Shown: one piece after another, positions 10,926 to 21,059 of the stretch | Layout: every line of letters begins with the position of its first letter | Position numbering within the stretch: position 1 is the first letter of the stretch | Assembly: GCA_934045075.1 (NCBI GenBank) | Contig: OW203745.1 | Coordinates: 12,796,873-12,860,872, forward strand | Length of the DNA: 64,000 nucleotides | Direction of reading: 5' to 3' | From: Yponomeuta sedellus | Taxonomy: Eukaryota > Arthropoda > Insecta > Lepidoptera > Yponomeutidae | Made by a program: the position numbers and the translations under genes | Notes under the pieces: model-generated | Seen by the model: the letters and a program-made list of their open reading frames with translations, nothing else | Told to the model about the DNA's origin: nothing | The model's database searches: none

Positions 10926-11309
10926 GTCCCAAGCTGCCGAAGTTTAGACTTTGGGAGTTTGGGACATGATTTTTGTTTTGGGACATGGTGCTGACCGCCA
11001 AAACGATGATAAAGCTTCGCGGCGTCTTCGCCTCACAAGGGGCGATGGCGACCATCTTCGTGTTCTGTTCCCAGTCGCAGTGGAGCGCGCAAACGTGCTC
11101 GTTTGACTTACCGGTCCTTAGTATAGCGCTATTTCTTTTCAACTCTAAATAGGTTTTTAAAAATTGTCCTTAGCACGGGTTAGTGCATTAGAAAGAGTAT
11201 AATCATATGGGTACAGCGATATCATTCCGATGTAAAAAAAACCTAACTGCAATGTAGGTACTCGGGGCTGGAAGTGATGCAAATCACTTCAGCCAGATGT
11301 TGCTGCCTG
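10926..11309. other. No gene; short repeats
   Basis: At 10950-10990 'tttgggacatg' is repeated. At 11140-11200 there is the 3' tail block of SINE family A ('attgtccttagcacgggttag'). Confidence 0.35.
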
Positions 11310-11475
11310 TACGTAATACAGAGAATATTGTAAAGAGGTTCGAAATTTCACTGATGCCGGTGAGTCGCCCATTAGCTCAGTTGGAAAGAGCGCTGGCACG
11401 AATAGCCAGAGGTCGCGGGTTCGAATCCCGGTACGGGTGGAATTTTTAGTCTCTAAATAGGTTTTTAAAAACGCT
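11310..11475 (+). repeat. tRNA-derived SINE (family A)
   Basis: Contains an A-box-like 'tagctcagttggaaagagcg' and a B-box-like 'ggttcgaatcccggtacg', followed by the family tail 'cctctaaataggtttttaa'. The head is 'ctgatgccggtgagtcgccc'. It is a retrotransposed tRNA derivative, not a tRNA gene: there is no closing acceptor stem. Confidence 0.85.
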
Positions 11476-11869
11476 ATTAAAATTAATATTTTTTTAATTT
11501 CTTACTTTACGTCTTTTAGTTCCACAAAGTAGGTATTTGTAGGCCTTTGTCCAGCACTGGACGAGTATGGACTGGCTGATTGATACATATTTGTGTTCCA
11601 CAGGCGGTGATAAAAAAGTCCCGTGTGACCTGCAAATGTCATGGCGTCTCCGGCTCCTGCAGCCTCATCACGTGCTGGCAGCAACTGGCCTCCTTCCGGG
11701 AGATTGGTGGGTCCATTACATAAACTCAAGCCTGTGTCCCGGAAGGGTAGGCAGGAGAGAGAGAGTGCAAAGTATCATATTTCTGTCTGCAATGCAATGT
11801 CTGTCTCGATCCGTATCTGACACGGGGTTTCTAAAATGTGTAATTCCAGAAACACCCCAATCAAGTACG
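11476..11869. other. No gene; truncated LINE tail
   Basis: 'gtaggcctttgtccagcactgg' near 11535 and 'cctgtgtcccggaagggtaggc' near 11735 are inverted LINE-tail fragments. No coding region is recognised. Confidence 0.35.
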
Positions 11870-12030
11870 TAATACCTACAGAGAATATTGTAGAGGTTTG
11901 AAATTTCACTGATGCCGGTGAGTCGCCCATTAGCTCAGTTGGAAAGAGCGCTGGCACGGATAGCCAGAGGTCGCGGGTTCGAATCTCGGCATGGGTGGAA
12001 TTTTTAGCCTCTAAATAGGTTTTTAACACC
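11870..12030 (+). repeat. tRNA-derived SINE (family A)
   Basis: Near-identical in layout to the copy at 11310-11475: 'gatgccggtgagtcgcccat', A-box 'tagctcagttggaaagagcg', B-box 'gggttcgaatctcggcatg', tail 'cctctaaataggttttt'. The two copies lie only 400 bases apart in the same orientation. Confidence 0.85.
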
Positions 12031-12039
12031 CCAATTAAA

Positions 12040-12140
12040 GTTCTTGTTATACTTTATTGCACTTAAACAAATGCATGATAGGGCGGACTAAATGCCTTAA
12101 GCATTTTCTACCAGTGGAAGAAAAAGTTGGTAGGAGTGCA
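12040..12140 (-). repeat. LINE 3' tail
   Basis: 'ttatactttattgcacttaaac' followed by 'gggcggactaaatgccttaagc' is the typical antisense 3' UTR end of a lepidopteran LINE. Similar tails occur at 2950-3060 and 49430-49500. Confidence 0.5.
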
Positions 12141-12184
12141 AAAAAAGAACACGAGAAAAAGTAAAAATGCAATCTGTAATGTCG

Positions 12185-12535
12185 ATATCAACGCTTGTAT
12201 GTCTCCACTGCTGGGGCACGGGTCTCTTCCTGCATCGCTCCAGCGAGATTAGGCCATAATTCCACTGCGGGGGCCAAGTCCGGGTTGGTGGAGGATTGTA
12301 GACAGTGTGGTCTTACTGTCAGAAGTTACCAAGCTACCCATAAGGCCTCAGACATGGCTTATGGCTGCCATTATATGACAGCCGGTACTGCCATTACACG
12401 GAAGCGCTTGGAAAAATGTCACTAAAGTAGTCCCGGGACGGTCACCCATCCTGCATCCGACCGCGCCTGTTATTGCTTAACTCAAGGGATTGATTCCAAT
12501 CACTCGGTTCGAACAGGCCACGAGCGCTTCTAATC
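12185..12535 (-). repeat. 5S-rRNA-derived SINE, antisense copy
   Basis: The reverse complement starts 'gcgctcgtggcctgttcgaa'. It then has 'gagttaagcaataacaggcg' and 'aggatgggtgaccgtcccgg', which is the 5S rRNA internal promoter region. The body and the 'ccccagcagtggagacatac' end match the copy at 8737-9303. It is nearly full length and without the LINE insertion. Confidence 0.8.
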
Positions 12536-12776
12536 TATAATATTGACCTTATAGATTAGGTACTTAAATTCTTGATGCAAAAGGCACCTAACTTTCTTCC
12601 TGGAACTCTGGGTGGTCCCAGAGTGACTAATGAAACCTTAAATATAACAGTAAAATGCAACAATAAAATATACAAAATTATATCGATTTTATTAACCCGT
12701 CGACCATTTTGAAATCGTAAACTTTTGTGCTCCAAATCAAAAGATAAGTTATGTGACAGAAGGTTCTCCCTGCTAA
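12536..12776. other. Short AT-rich spacer
   Basis: Nothing recognised apart from a short palindrome around 'aatctataatattgaccttatagatt' near 12531-12557. Confidence 0.3.
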
Positions 12777-13115
12777 AGCCAGGTTTTCACGATCTTAGTG
12801 CGCTCGGTCCGAGTGCGCCATCCGAGTAAACTAATGCTTCTGATTGGCTATTTTGATGTTATTATACTATTTTTATTTTTAATGCACTAACCCTTGCTAG
12901 GGACTGATGCCGGTGAGTCGCCCATTGGCTCAATTGGTAGAGCGCTGGCACGGATAGCCAGAGGTTGCGGGTTCGAATCCCGGCATGGGTGAAATTTTTA
13001 GCCTCTAAATAGATATTTTGATGTTGTCACGAAAAACCGTCCAATCACAAGCATTCGTTTACTCGGATGGCTCACTCGGTCCGAGCATACTAAGACCGTG
13101 AAAATGCGACTTCAG
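12777..13115. mobile_element. Palindromic MITE split by a SINE
   Basis: The left arm has 'ttttcacgatcttagtgcgc', then 'tccgagtaaactaatgcttc' and 'tgattggctattttgatgtt'. The reverse complement of the right arm has 'ttttcacggtcttagtatgc', 'tccgagtaaacgaatgcttg' and 'tgattgg'. The inverted arms are about 85 bases each. A SINE sits between them at 12861-13013. No coding capacity is present. The outer ends and their target duplication are uncertain. Confidence 0.75.
12861..13013 (+). repeat. tRNA-derived SINE (family A) nested in MITE, 12-bp target duplication
   Basis: TATTTTGATGTT occurs on both sides, at 12849-12860 and 13014-13025. Between them lies a family A SINE with A-box 'tggctcaattggtagagcgc', B-box 'gggttcgaatcccggcatg' and tail 'cctctaaatag'. 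The intact duplication shows that the SINE inserted after the MITE. Confidence 0.9.
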
Positions 13116-13283
13116 TTTGGAGAAAAAATCTTTGGTAGAGTATCTTCTTCTTTGGTAGAATTCTATTCTTCTTCTTTTCTTTGGTCGTAGCCTCATTCAT
13201 TACTGAGGAACGTGACTCAGCAATTTGGTTATTAAAAAAAAAACTTTAATTTTTGGTAGATAATAAGTAGAAGTGCGTAATAC
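13116..13283. other. Short spacer
   Basis: Contains repeated 'cttctttggtag' phrases around 13145-13185. No gene. Confidence 0.3.
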
Positions 13284-13435
13284 CAGAGCGGTGGTAGCGC
13301 AGAAGTAGAACGCCAGATTCTATTCGGGAGGACGTGGGTTCGAATCTCGGCATGTGCCTCTTTGTTTTCTAAGTTAGTGAAGTTAGTAGCCGTGCCACTC
13401 ACTAAAGTGTAGGAGAACATCGTGAGGAATCTTAA
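13284..13435 (+). repeat. tRNA-derived SINE (family B)
   Basis: Begins 'gagcggtggtagcgcag' and continues 'gaacgccagattctattcgg', B-box 'gtgggttcgaatctcggcatg', then 'tttgttttctaagtta'. Other copies are at 29113-29385, 44452-44712 (-), 60253-60530 (-) and 63113-63368. This copy is truncated at its 3' side. Confidence 0.75.
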
Positions 13436-14216
13436 GTTTTTGAGTGTTTATTCCAAACCGCGGCGGGCACACGTAGTAAACAAGCCCATATTGAAGCTCT
13501 TTCTCTGTGAGAGAAGGCCGTGTCCCAGCAGTGCACAGGCAAAAAAAAATTACAACCATGATTTCTGTAATCTATGTGTATACAATTGGTGGCCTTATCA
13601 CTTCGTGCGAACTCTTCCAGACAACCTTGTGTTGTCGGTTCTTCGGTTTGTTCCGCAGTTGTAGCAGTTTAAACGCGCCGTAAACTCCATTATTATAATT
13701 CAAGATGGCGTCTTAATCAAGTTTTTATGGACTTTAAATTTCCCATGATTTTGGAAGTAGCCCTTCAACTTTTACGTCTGAGAAAAGCTATAAATTCTAA
13801 CACTGTCTTCTTTTACAAGCTTACCTACAATTCTTTTTTTATTATTCTTTATAACAGGTTTACACGTCACCTTTCTGTCTCATTCTCCAGACCGTATAGT
13901 CAAATACACAATTAATTTTTCAATACAAGCAATATAAAGTAAAGTAAGTAAAAAGATATTTATTGCCACCAACAAAACACTGGTTGAAAGAAGAAAGTAC
14001 AAACTACATTTGGTTAACATACACATTTTACCAACTAGTCTCAGCCAGGTAACAATAATTTATAAGGTTCATTGGCACTTTTTATAATTTATATAAAAAC
14101 AGTGACCCATAATATACGCAGTTGGCAGCAAAGGGCACAGTGCTCAGCGCGGGCCGTCAGGCGTCGTGGATTTCACGCCCTCCAACGGCGCTGATTTTCA
14201 GCACTTACCTAACTAA
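13436..14216. repeat. LINE-tail-rich region, no gene
   Basis: At 13490-13540 there is a tail 'agaaggccgtgtcccagcag'. At 13925-14216 there is an antisense LINE 3' region, beginning 'agatatttattgccaccaac' and ending 'ggcgctgattttcagcactta'. The last motif recurs at 46041 and 62123 and marks a shared 3' UTR end. No host coding sequence is seen. Confidence 0.4.
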
Positions 14217-14501
14217 CGGCCAAATACTCAAACGTCATTCATATATTTAAAGGCATCTTAAGTAATTGACAAGCCGTTAAACACAAAATTCGTATACACA
14301 AACGTTAGTTAAAAGCTTGTGTTAAATTTAAGTGGAACACAAAATAACTGGCAGTTAAACATCACTCAGCGAAAAATTCGTATACTCGAACGCCACTTAG
14401 CGCGATTTATCTGTCAAATGGGCTGTCAAATCGAGTTGAGTAGGCGTTACAATTGAAAGTGGTCGCGAGGACCTTCAAATCGTAAAAAAGTTGTAATATC
14501 A

Positions 14502-14702
14502 GTGAACTTATGTGAAAAACAATGTCCTTATCATGTCGAGGAAGGGCCTAATGTGCCTCGAAGAAATGAGGCAAAGTTAAATGCTTTCGAGTATTGTAAT
14601 GAAACAGACTTCCATGCGCGGTTCCGGCTGTCGAAAGAGACGGTATTATATTTGCAGTCGGTCCGTCTTTTGACATACAATCCAACCAGTTACAAGGAGT
14701 AA
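14502..14702 (+). pseudogene. HARBI1-like transposase N-terminal fragment
   Basis: The 66-codon frame contains 'FEYCNETDFHARFRLSKETV'. It resembles the start of PIF/Harbinger nuclease-type transposases, where a D-F-x-x-R-F-R-L-S-K-E-x-V segment precedes the DDE core. The frame ends at 14702 and the catalytic part is missing. It lies in the left third of the transposon at 14217-18715, in the opposite orientation to the main transposase, which suggests a second, older element. Confidence 0.5.
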
Positions 14703-15546
14703 TAGATCCAAACAGCTAGTGGACCAAATTTTAATAACCCTGCGTTATTAATATTTATTATGCTACTGGCATAATAACGCATAATAATAATTCTCATTCA
14801 ATTCTTGTTTATATTAGTATTTATCAGGGAATAGCTTTAAAAAACCGCAATACCGCAATGTTTTTACTGTGGTAGACTTTTCAAATGTCATTGGTGAGAT
14901 GGCCCTAACGTTTCGTTCTACGACAATATAAGATATTATTATTACAACATTAAACATTTTGCTTTGTACAAAACGAGGTAATAATAATTTAAGTTTGTTT
15001 CATAAATCATATTATGATTTATTTTATTTTATTTTTATAAAAATACTTCATATTTCATCACGAAACTTAAAATTGATCGAACAAATTCTGCGTAAATCGG
15101 ATACACAACGTAAGTTTAAATATTTTGTCAATGAAAACAGACTTGTTGTTTATTTGACGGCTTCTCAGCTGATCACGGTCTGAAATTGTTTGAATGACGT
15201 TTGTGTATACCACTCAATATTTAACAGATGTTCAAAGGATGATGGGCACAAATGTATGGAACCTGGTCCTGGCACCAATCGGAATGAGTAATACGTCGTT
15301 GGAAAGGTATTTTTTTGTAGAATAAGAATAATCGAAGCGCTCGTCCCGATTTTCTGTCCAATTTGAGTAATCATACGTTAAAAGTTTTTTTTTATTTAAT
15401 TTTTTTTCTGTTGTTTTAATTCTTTTTGATATTTTTTCGACATTGTATATCGATTTTAATTACAAATGATCAGCATTGATTATTATATTATCATTGTTTG
15501 TTTATTATCGAAGTAAATAAAACAAGTTCAGAGTAAGTTTTATCGT

Positions 15547-18117
15547 TTAATGTGTTTCATCCATGATAATGTTATTTAAAAATAGTGCTGGTTCAGTAAA
15601 GCCTTCATGTCTAGCATATCCTAAATACCACACAATAGATATAATATGCGCACAGGAACCTATCGTGCGGCGTCCTGTCAAACATGTGCAATAATGTTGT
15701 AATATGTTTCTACTATTTCTGTCTAATAATATATAGCAAAAATATTGTTTTGATCGTACATGTCGGGACTGTATGCGTGCACGCAACAGCCACGCATCTT
15801 CGTGGATCCCATATTCATGGATATCCTCCAAAGCAGCTTCTCTATAAGTTTCTATAAGATATAAGCCGTTGTTGAGGTGCTCGCTGCAATATGATTTTGC
15901 CAGTTTTAACTGATATGTCCCCAATGACAGCAAAATCACGTCCTGTTCCCTCAATCGTGGAAAGTCTTGAATGTCATTTGCTTCCAATCTCTGGAAATTG
16001 GCTCTTCTGTTGTTTAATCTTTTTGCTTCTACATAATCATATAACACGTTTGGGGTTTGCCTTCTTTCAACAATTTTTTGTAAAAAAGCTTCTGCGTGTT
16101 GGCTATCGACAATAGGCCTGTGGAAGTGATTTGTAATTGCTGCTGCAATCATAAAATCCCCGAACATATTAGGCATTGTGTTATTAAAATATTTTAGGCG
16201 CAACAGCTTGAAATCTCTTTTGAAACGCCCGTTAACCACTTCCACTACCCATCGGCACATTGTCACCAGCCGGGAATCATTTGCTTGAGAAGTCGTGAGC
16301 TGCGACTCTTCCCGGTTCTTCGTCGGGGGGACGTGAAATTCGTAGCCACATGCTTCTATATGCTGCAGACTATCCCTGAACCCGCGGTCCAAAATAAATA
16401 CGTCATTCGGCTGAAGCAATATATGAAGGGGATTTTCCTCGTCAGTCATTAAGTCGCTCATTATCTGCGCATCAGTTTTTGTTGCAGCGTATGGTCCTTT
16501 AACATCTATAATGTATCCGTCAGTGGTTACGATTAAAAATGGTTTCAACAAGTTTTGGAACTTGTGTAAACTGTAGGATTGCCTCTGAAACAAAAAGTTT
16601 GAACTCTTGTATACCTATATAAATATACGTACCATCGCAAATAATAATGGCTTTATTGTTGTCTTCATTTCCATACAGTGCTTTTGGAATCCTCAAGTTT
16701 CTCTCCAATATATCTTCTCTATTCATGTGATCCACTCCCAAGTGTCGCACAACGTAGTCAGTGCTAAGACACTCTCGTGCGATGGCCAACTGGCGTTCGA
16801 GTTTTCTCCGAGACATGTTAAACAACGTCGCAAGTCTCGCGTTGGGTTCTCCTGTGCGTAGTTTCGTTAGTAAAATGCCCAAAGTGGTTCTGGGATCTGC
16901 ACTTCTATTTCTTAATAATGGATTTTGCTCTAAGATGGCATTAAATTCATCATTAGTACGTCCAGTCCAAAAGTGCATTTCTTCTTCATTCATGCCTCGG
17001 TCGCTAAAACGTAATCTGGGTGAGTTTAAGGCATTTCGCATTAGGTCACAAACATCCCTGAAGTGGGCAGCCGTAAAGTCATGGGAAATGTTGCAATGTT
17101 GGGGCAAATCATCCCAATCATTCCCATTAAGGTGATCGTGACATACTCTGGCACTGTCGGGGATATACAATTTATGTTGAGAAAATACGTGGATTTTAAC
17201 AACATTTGGAATTCGATGGCGGGTTTCATTAGCGCAGCCATGAAAGATACAATGCGTCGCGGTATTAGGTGCTCTCATATATTCAGGAATATGAAGCATT
17301 TCTTCTAATTGCGGTTGTAGTTGTTCTTGCGGTTGTAGTTGTTCTTGCGGTTCTGCTTGTTCTTGCGGCTCCGGCTCGGGTTGAGGGTTTGCATGACCTC
17401 TAGTCGCATTTTCGGCTCTTTGCCAGCATCGGTAACATACTCTTCGGGTGTTGTCAAACACGACCTGAAAATGATATATGAAAATGTAAGGAAAAGAAAA
17501 ACAACTTTGGTTTCCGAAAAATACCTAACAAAATAACGCATTGGGGGTCATTTGTGGGAGGGATTTGTTTTTCTGTCAGAAGGTGTGCGAATCGTCAAAT
17601 ATATGCCACAGATTCACAGATTTCTCAGAGATCTGGTTGCGGTTTTCTGTAGTTGTGTGTACGAAAACAAGGCACACAACCACACAAAACCGCAACCACA
17701 GTAATTGGTTGTGGTTTTGTGTAGGCCTTGTTTTGGTGGTAAATACATCGTGGAAGACGTAAAAGTGAAAAAGGAATCACTTGAATGTTCTTTAAGCGAC
17801 CAGAATCACTTATCAATCGGTTTTCACTTTTATGTCTTCGTTACCTCATTTACTACTAGAATAGATCTGGGATGCAGTTGCACATGATTTCAATTGGTTT
17901 CCTTTTATATCGAAGGTTCAGTGAGGATCGAGTGGAAAAAAAAAGTGCAATAGGTACAAACCTCCAGAGCAGCGTTTTCTCGTATAAATGTTACTAGCTC
18001 CACGTGTGTTCTTGTCAAGGCTTCCGACAGAACGCGTACTTGATATCTGCCTCGGTATAGCCCTCTTCGGCACATTACACAGTTACGGTAACGTTCCATT
18101 GCAACGAAACAATCCAA
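15547..18117 (-). pseudogene. DDE transposase with zinc-binding N-terminus and SWIM finger, broken by a frameshift
   Basis: Exon 1 (18117-17962, 52 codons) carries CVMC. A 497-bp intron (donor GTTTGT, acceptor TTTTCAG) leads in phase 0 to exon 2 at 17464, which begins 'VVFDNTRRVCYRCWQRAENA'; CVMC plus CYRC would form a zinc site. Next come a repetitive P/E/Q linker, a second possible zinc motif (CIFHGC...CHDH), and a helix-turn-helix region around 'LATLFNMSRRKLERQLAIAR'. The DDE core follows: first Asp in 'IICDGTYIYI', second Asp in 'FILDRGF', Glu in 'RWVVEVVNGRFK'. The C-terminus has a SWIM-like finger 'HYCTCLTGRRTIGSCAH'. Near 16610 the frame shifts, so the first Asp is in one frame and the rest in another. 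The missing stretch (KSSN..FQRQSYS) is present in the second frame, so a small insertion is more likely than a tiny intron. The stop is at 15547. This is DDE_4-type transposase architecture and probably an inactive copy. Confidence 0.8.
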
Positions 18118-18718
18118 TCGTTAAGCACCCAAGTCCAATATAAAGCCATGGTCAACAAATAAAACGGGTAACAGAGTCCAAAATGATGCCAAGGTCAAAG
18201 TCGATGTGAACAATGAGGAGCGTAATAACGTAGCACTTAACACAATATCAGCAAACGACTGACTACCTGCGCAAGCGGCCAAGCGTTCCTCACCCTAACA
18301 TACCTGCCCCCGCGCCGTGTCCCGTAGCGCGAGAGGGGTCAAAACCGAATTCCAGCGTTACCCGTGACCGTGAGTGGGAGAGAGAGCGCAATGTCGCTGT
18401 CTCGCTCTAATGATTTATGACAGAGTATGCATAGATGTGATTTTCGTAAAAATCATGAGCATCGGTTGAGTTAAACCAGAGATATGAATTTTTCTAATTT
18501 CTATTTAGAGCAAAAAATGGTACTTTCCGACGAGCATATTTCAAAATGGACAATTCATACGGATTCGTCTTCATAGAATTTATTTTTTCACTTGAAAAGA
18601 GCTATCCAACGACATATGACTCATCTTGATTGGACATAAGGACCAAAACGCCCATCATCCTTTGAATGCCCTTCAACTGAGTGATCGATTTGACTGACGT
18701 TTGAGTATTCGGCCGTAA

Positions 18719-20050
18719 AGCTAAAATACTTAAAACTAAACCTAAATAATACAAGGGTAGATGGTATAAAACATCATCCATGCGCGGGTTGATAGAAAAT
18801 TATTGATACAAACCAAGACAAATCAGCACAGAAGGGTCACTGATGTTTTTAAACATAAATAAAAATAGTAACTTTAATTTCATAACCCTAATGTACAGTT
18901 TAATGCTTAGCGTGTATGAGTGTGTGTGTTGTGTGTGAGGGTGTGTGTGCGCGTGTGTGGGTGGGTGTATGTGTTATATTTATTTTGTATATCTGATAGC
19001 ATATTTTTTGTATATATATTGTGCTTGTGGATTTATTAGTTCACATTTGATTTTTTTGATTTTGGTTTCGGTAGTTTTTTCGATGTTTTTATAATGTAGG
19101 TGTTTTTATTATGAGCAACTTGTTTCTCCATAAGAATATTTTTTAATTTTTCTTTAAATGTTCTATAAACTAATATAAGCACGAGAGTAGCTGTAATTTG
19201 TCTCTTTTTAGTAGTCTATAAAGCAATAGCAGTACAGTAAGAAGTCATTACAATAGTAATTAATAGGCGAGGCAAAATTGAATCGCAAAACACGCCCAGT
19301 TGACTCGCACGGGTACCATGTGAATAAGATTCGCAGTCTACCAATAGTGTAAATAAACAACTATTACCGTAATAACTATGCTGGGTGTATTTCCATGTAG
19401 GTATGTGGTGTCTTTAGCTGAATGATTAACACCAACGAAAAATTTGAGTTGATATTCAGAAACCTGTTAAAAATTGTTACATTGCAATTTAACCAGTTCA
19501 ATTCCCTCCTAGGATTTTGCCAACATCAGATTGTGAAGACGGCTTTCCTTATTCCGCAAGAGCCAATGCATAGGTAGTCGAGAAACTTACAACAAAATAT
19601 TGTAAAGAAATATTATAAAACTATTTTATCACGAGTTTGCAAAGTTCTAATCTAACTTTGATTGAACAACCAACCAACAAAACATCAAAAATTCCCGCCA
19701 TCTTTCCGGGTGGGCCTTTATTTTTTTTTATCTCCGCCCATCGCTGCGGGCAAGGGAACGCCCATTCAGCCACACTCGAAACAATTTATGATCCTAAAAT
19801 GCTAATCACAACCCTTTGTAACAACTGGTAACGTGCAATTAATTGTTATTTATTTGTATTAAATGGCTCTATTAATACGTTGTTTCTAACCAGTAATTAT
19901 TGTAGCTTCATAATATCTTTTAACATACCTATTATTATTTCTGTGGAGACAGACACATCGTTATTAAAGCGTTCCTCTACGACTTTCAACAAACATGTGA
20001 ATATTGATCACAAATTAGATATTTTATTTATTTATACTATAGATTAGTAT
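18719..20050. other. No gene; GT-rich microsatellite
   Basis: At 18908-18980 there is an imperfect (GT)n tract interrupted by GA, GG and GC steps. The rest is AT-rich with no coding region or repeat family that I can name. Confidence 0.45.
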
Positions 20051-20240
20051 GTCTGTAAGCTTTTAGAATATACCTCGGGCTCTAAAGGCTTCGGTTTTCT
20101 CCAATTTTCGCCGGTTTTCGTACTGATGATCGAGTTATGATTTCGAAATTAAATGTCATATTAGTTCCGATATTTCTATTACACGACTATATCCGATTCT
20201 ATCCGATAGTAGTCGAGGTATGTTCTAAAAGCTAACAGAC
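20051..20240. mobile_element. MITE with 'TTAGCTTTTAGAATATACCT' ends, copy 1
   Basis: Left end 'gtctgtaagcttttagaata' and right end 'tctaaaagctaacagac' are inverted repeats, followed inward by 'tacctcgggct' and 'gtagtcgaggta'. Interior landmarks are 'ttagttccgatatttctatt' and 'tccgattctatccgatag'. The same element is present in the opposite orientation at 21420-21630. No coding capacity. Confidence 0.8.
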
Positions 20241-20379
20241 TATATATCAGGTATGTGTGTATAGGTACTCCGTTTGTTTTAATTTAGCATTTCTTCCGTA
20301 CCTATAACTTTGGTACCTAAGTAGATATGAAAAACCTTCGGTAAGATCAAAATTTTTCTGTTGAATATAGAAAAGAGAA

Positions 20380-20645
20380 GAGAGAAATAGAATAGAATAG
20401 AAAAACATTTATTCAATAATATGAAATATGCAGAGCTGAAGTTTGGCCGTCAGCTTTGCATGTTCCTTTCTTCTCTTGGTCAAGTGAAATAGATCTAAAT
20501 CGCTGGCCACTCCAGTCGACTCTCTGATGTTCCAGAGCCATGATTTCCTTCTTCTACCAGCGCGCCTCGTCTCCCATAATTTTGCCCATCATGATAATTG
20601 AAGAAGTCTGCACCGGTCGCTTCAAAAGCGCATGTTCCAAGTAAA
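20380..20645 (-). repeat. LINE 3'-end fragment
   Basis: 'aatagaaaaacatttattcaat' near 20395 is an antisense poly-A-signal-like start. It is followed by about 230 bases of moderately GC-rich DNA without a long frame, consistent with a 5'-truncated retroelement in the last part of a Wnt5 intron. Confidence 0.35.
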
Positions 20646-20707
20646 TTTCTTTAATTAACCGTTATAATATTTCTAAATGATTCGCGATACTCATACACAT
20701 TTTTTTA

Positions 20708-20862
20708 ACGGGTTTAATCGCGATTATTTATTATTAGGTTAAACGTAATCACCTACCTTATTTCCCGACCGTGACCACGGCAACTGTAACGCTGCTGAAA
20801 TGTCGGGAAATAAGGTAATTACCTACGTTTTACCTAATAAATAATCGCGATTAGACCCGTTT
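20708..20862. mobile_element. Near-perfect palindromic MITE next to a Wnt5 splice acceptor
   Basis: Left arm 'acgggtttaatcgcgattat', through 'accttatttcccgacc', pairs with right arm 'gtcgggaaataaggt' through 'ataatcgcgattagacccgt'. Arms are about 60 bases with a short centre containing 'gaccacggcaactgtaacg'. The right arm ends about 40 bases before the start of the Wnt5 exon at 20902, in the usual branch-point zone. Confidence 0.75.
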
Positions 20863-20901
20863 AATAAATTAACCGTTCTGTTACAATATATTTTCCTCCA
20901 G

Positions 20902-21059
20902 GCGACTACCTCCGCGACAAATACGAGGGCGCGACAGAGGTGCGCGTCTCGCGTCGCGGGAAACTGCGCGTGAGCAGCGCACTGTACAGCATCCCCACTG
21001 CGCAAGATCTACTGTACCTGGAGGAGTCGCCCAACTACTGCGTGCGGAATGACACCTTG
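20902..21059 (+). CDS. Wnt5: Wnt5 penultimate coding exon
   Basis: 158 bases: two bases completing a Gly codon, then 52 codons ending ...NYCVRNDTL. It is markedly GC-rich compared with its surroundings. The acceptor is 'ttttcctccag' and the donor is 'ttg|gtgagg' (phase 0). It is flanked by inverted copies of the same MITE (20051-20240 and 21420-21630). Confidence 0.9.

Larger units (their letters stand above)
14217..18715. mobile_element. PIF/Harbinger-like DNA transposon (4.5 kb), possibly a nested composite
   Basis: The left end CGGCCAAATACTCAAACG and the reverse complement of the right end CGGCCGAATACTCAAACG form terminal inverted repeats. TAA flanks both ends (14214-14216 and 18716-18718), as in the 3-bp TWA duplications of PIF/Harbinger elements. 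Inside are a minus-strand DDE transposase (15547-18117) and a plus-strand HARBI1-like fragment (14502-14702). A second set of inverted repeats pairs 15187-15380 with 18500-18715 (both contain 'caaaggatgatgggc'). The whole may therefore be one element inserted next to or into a relative. A hairpin of 'aaaacaaggc...cacaaccaca' type lies at 17666-17741. Confidence 0.7.

Noticed and set aside
10614..10994. Plus-strand 126-codon frame as a host gene
   Set aside because: It lies opposite the RTE-type C-terminal domain, which is recognised on the minus strand. The plus-strand reading has no known motif.
11310..13020. tRNA genes
   Set aside because: The A and B boxes are good, but no closing acceptor stems exist. 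The same sequence with the same non-tRNA tail recurs at least nine times, some with target duplications, so these are SINEs.
16613..16640. Short intron instead of a frameshift in the transposase
   Set aside because: A donor/acceptor pair can be found, but the intron would be under 50 bases and would delete residues that are clearly encoded in the second frame.
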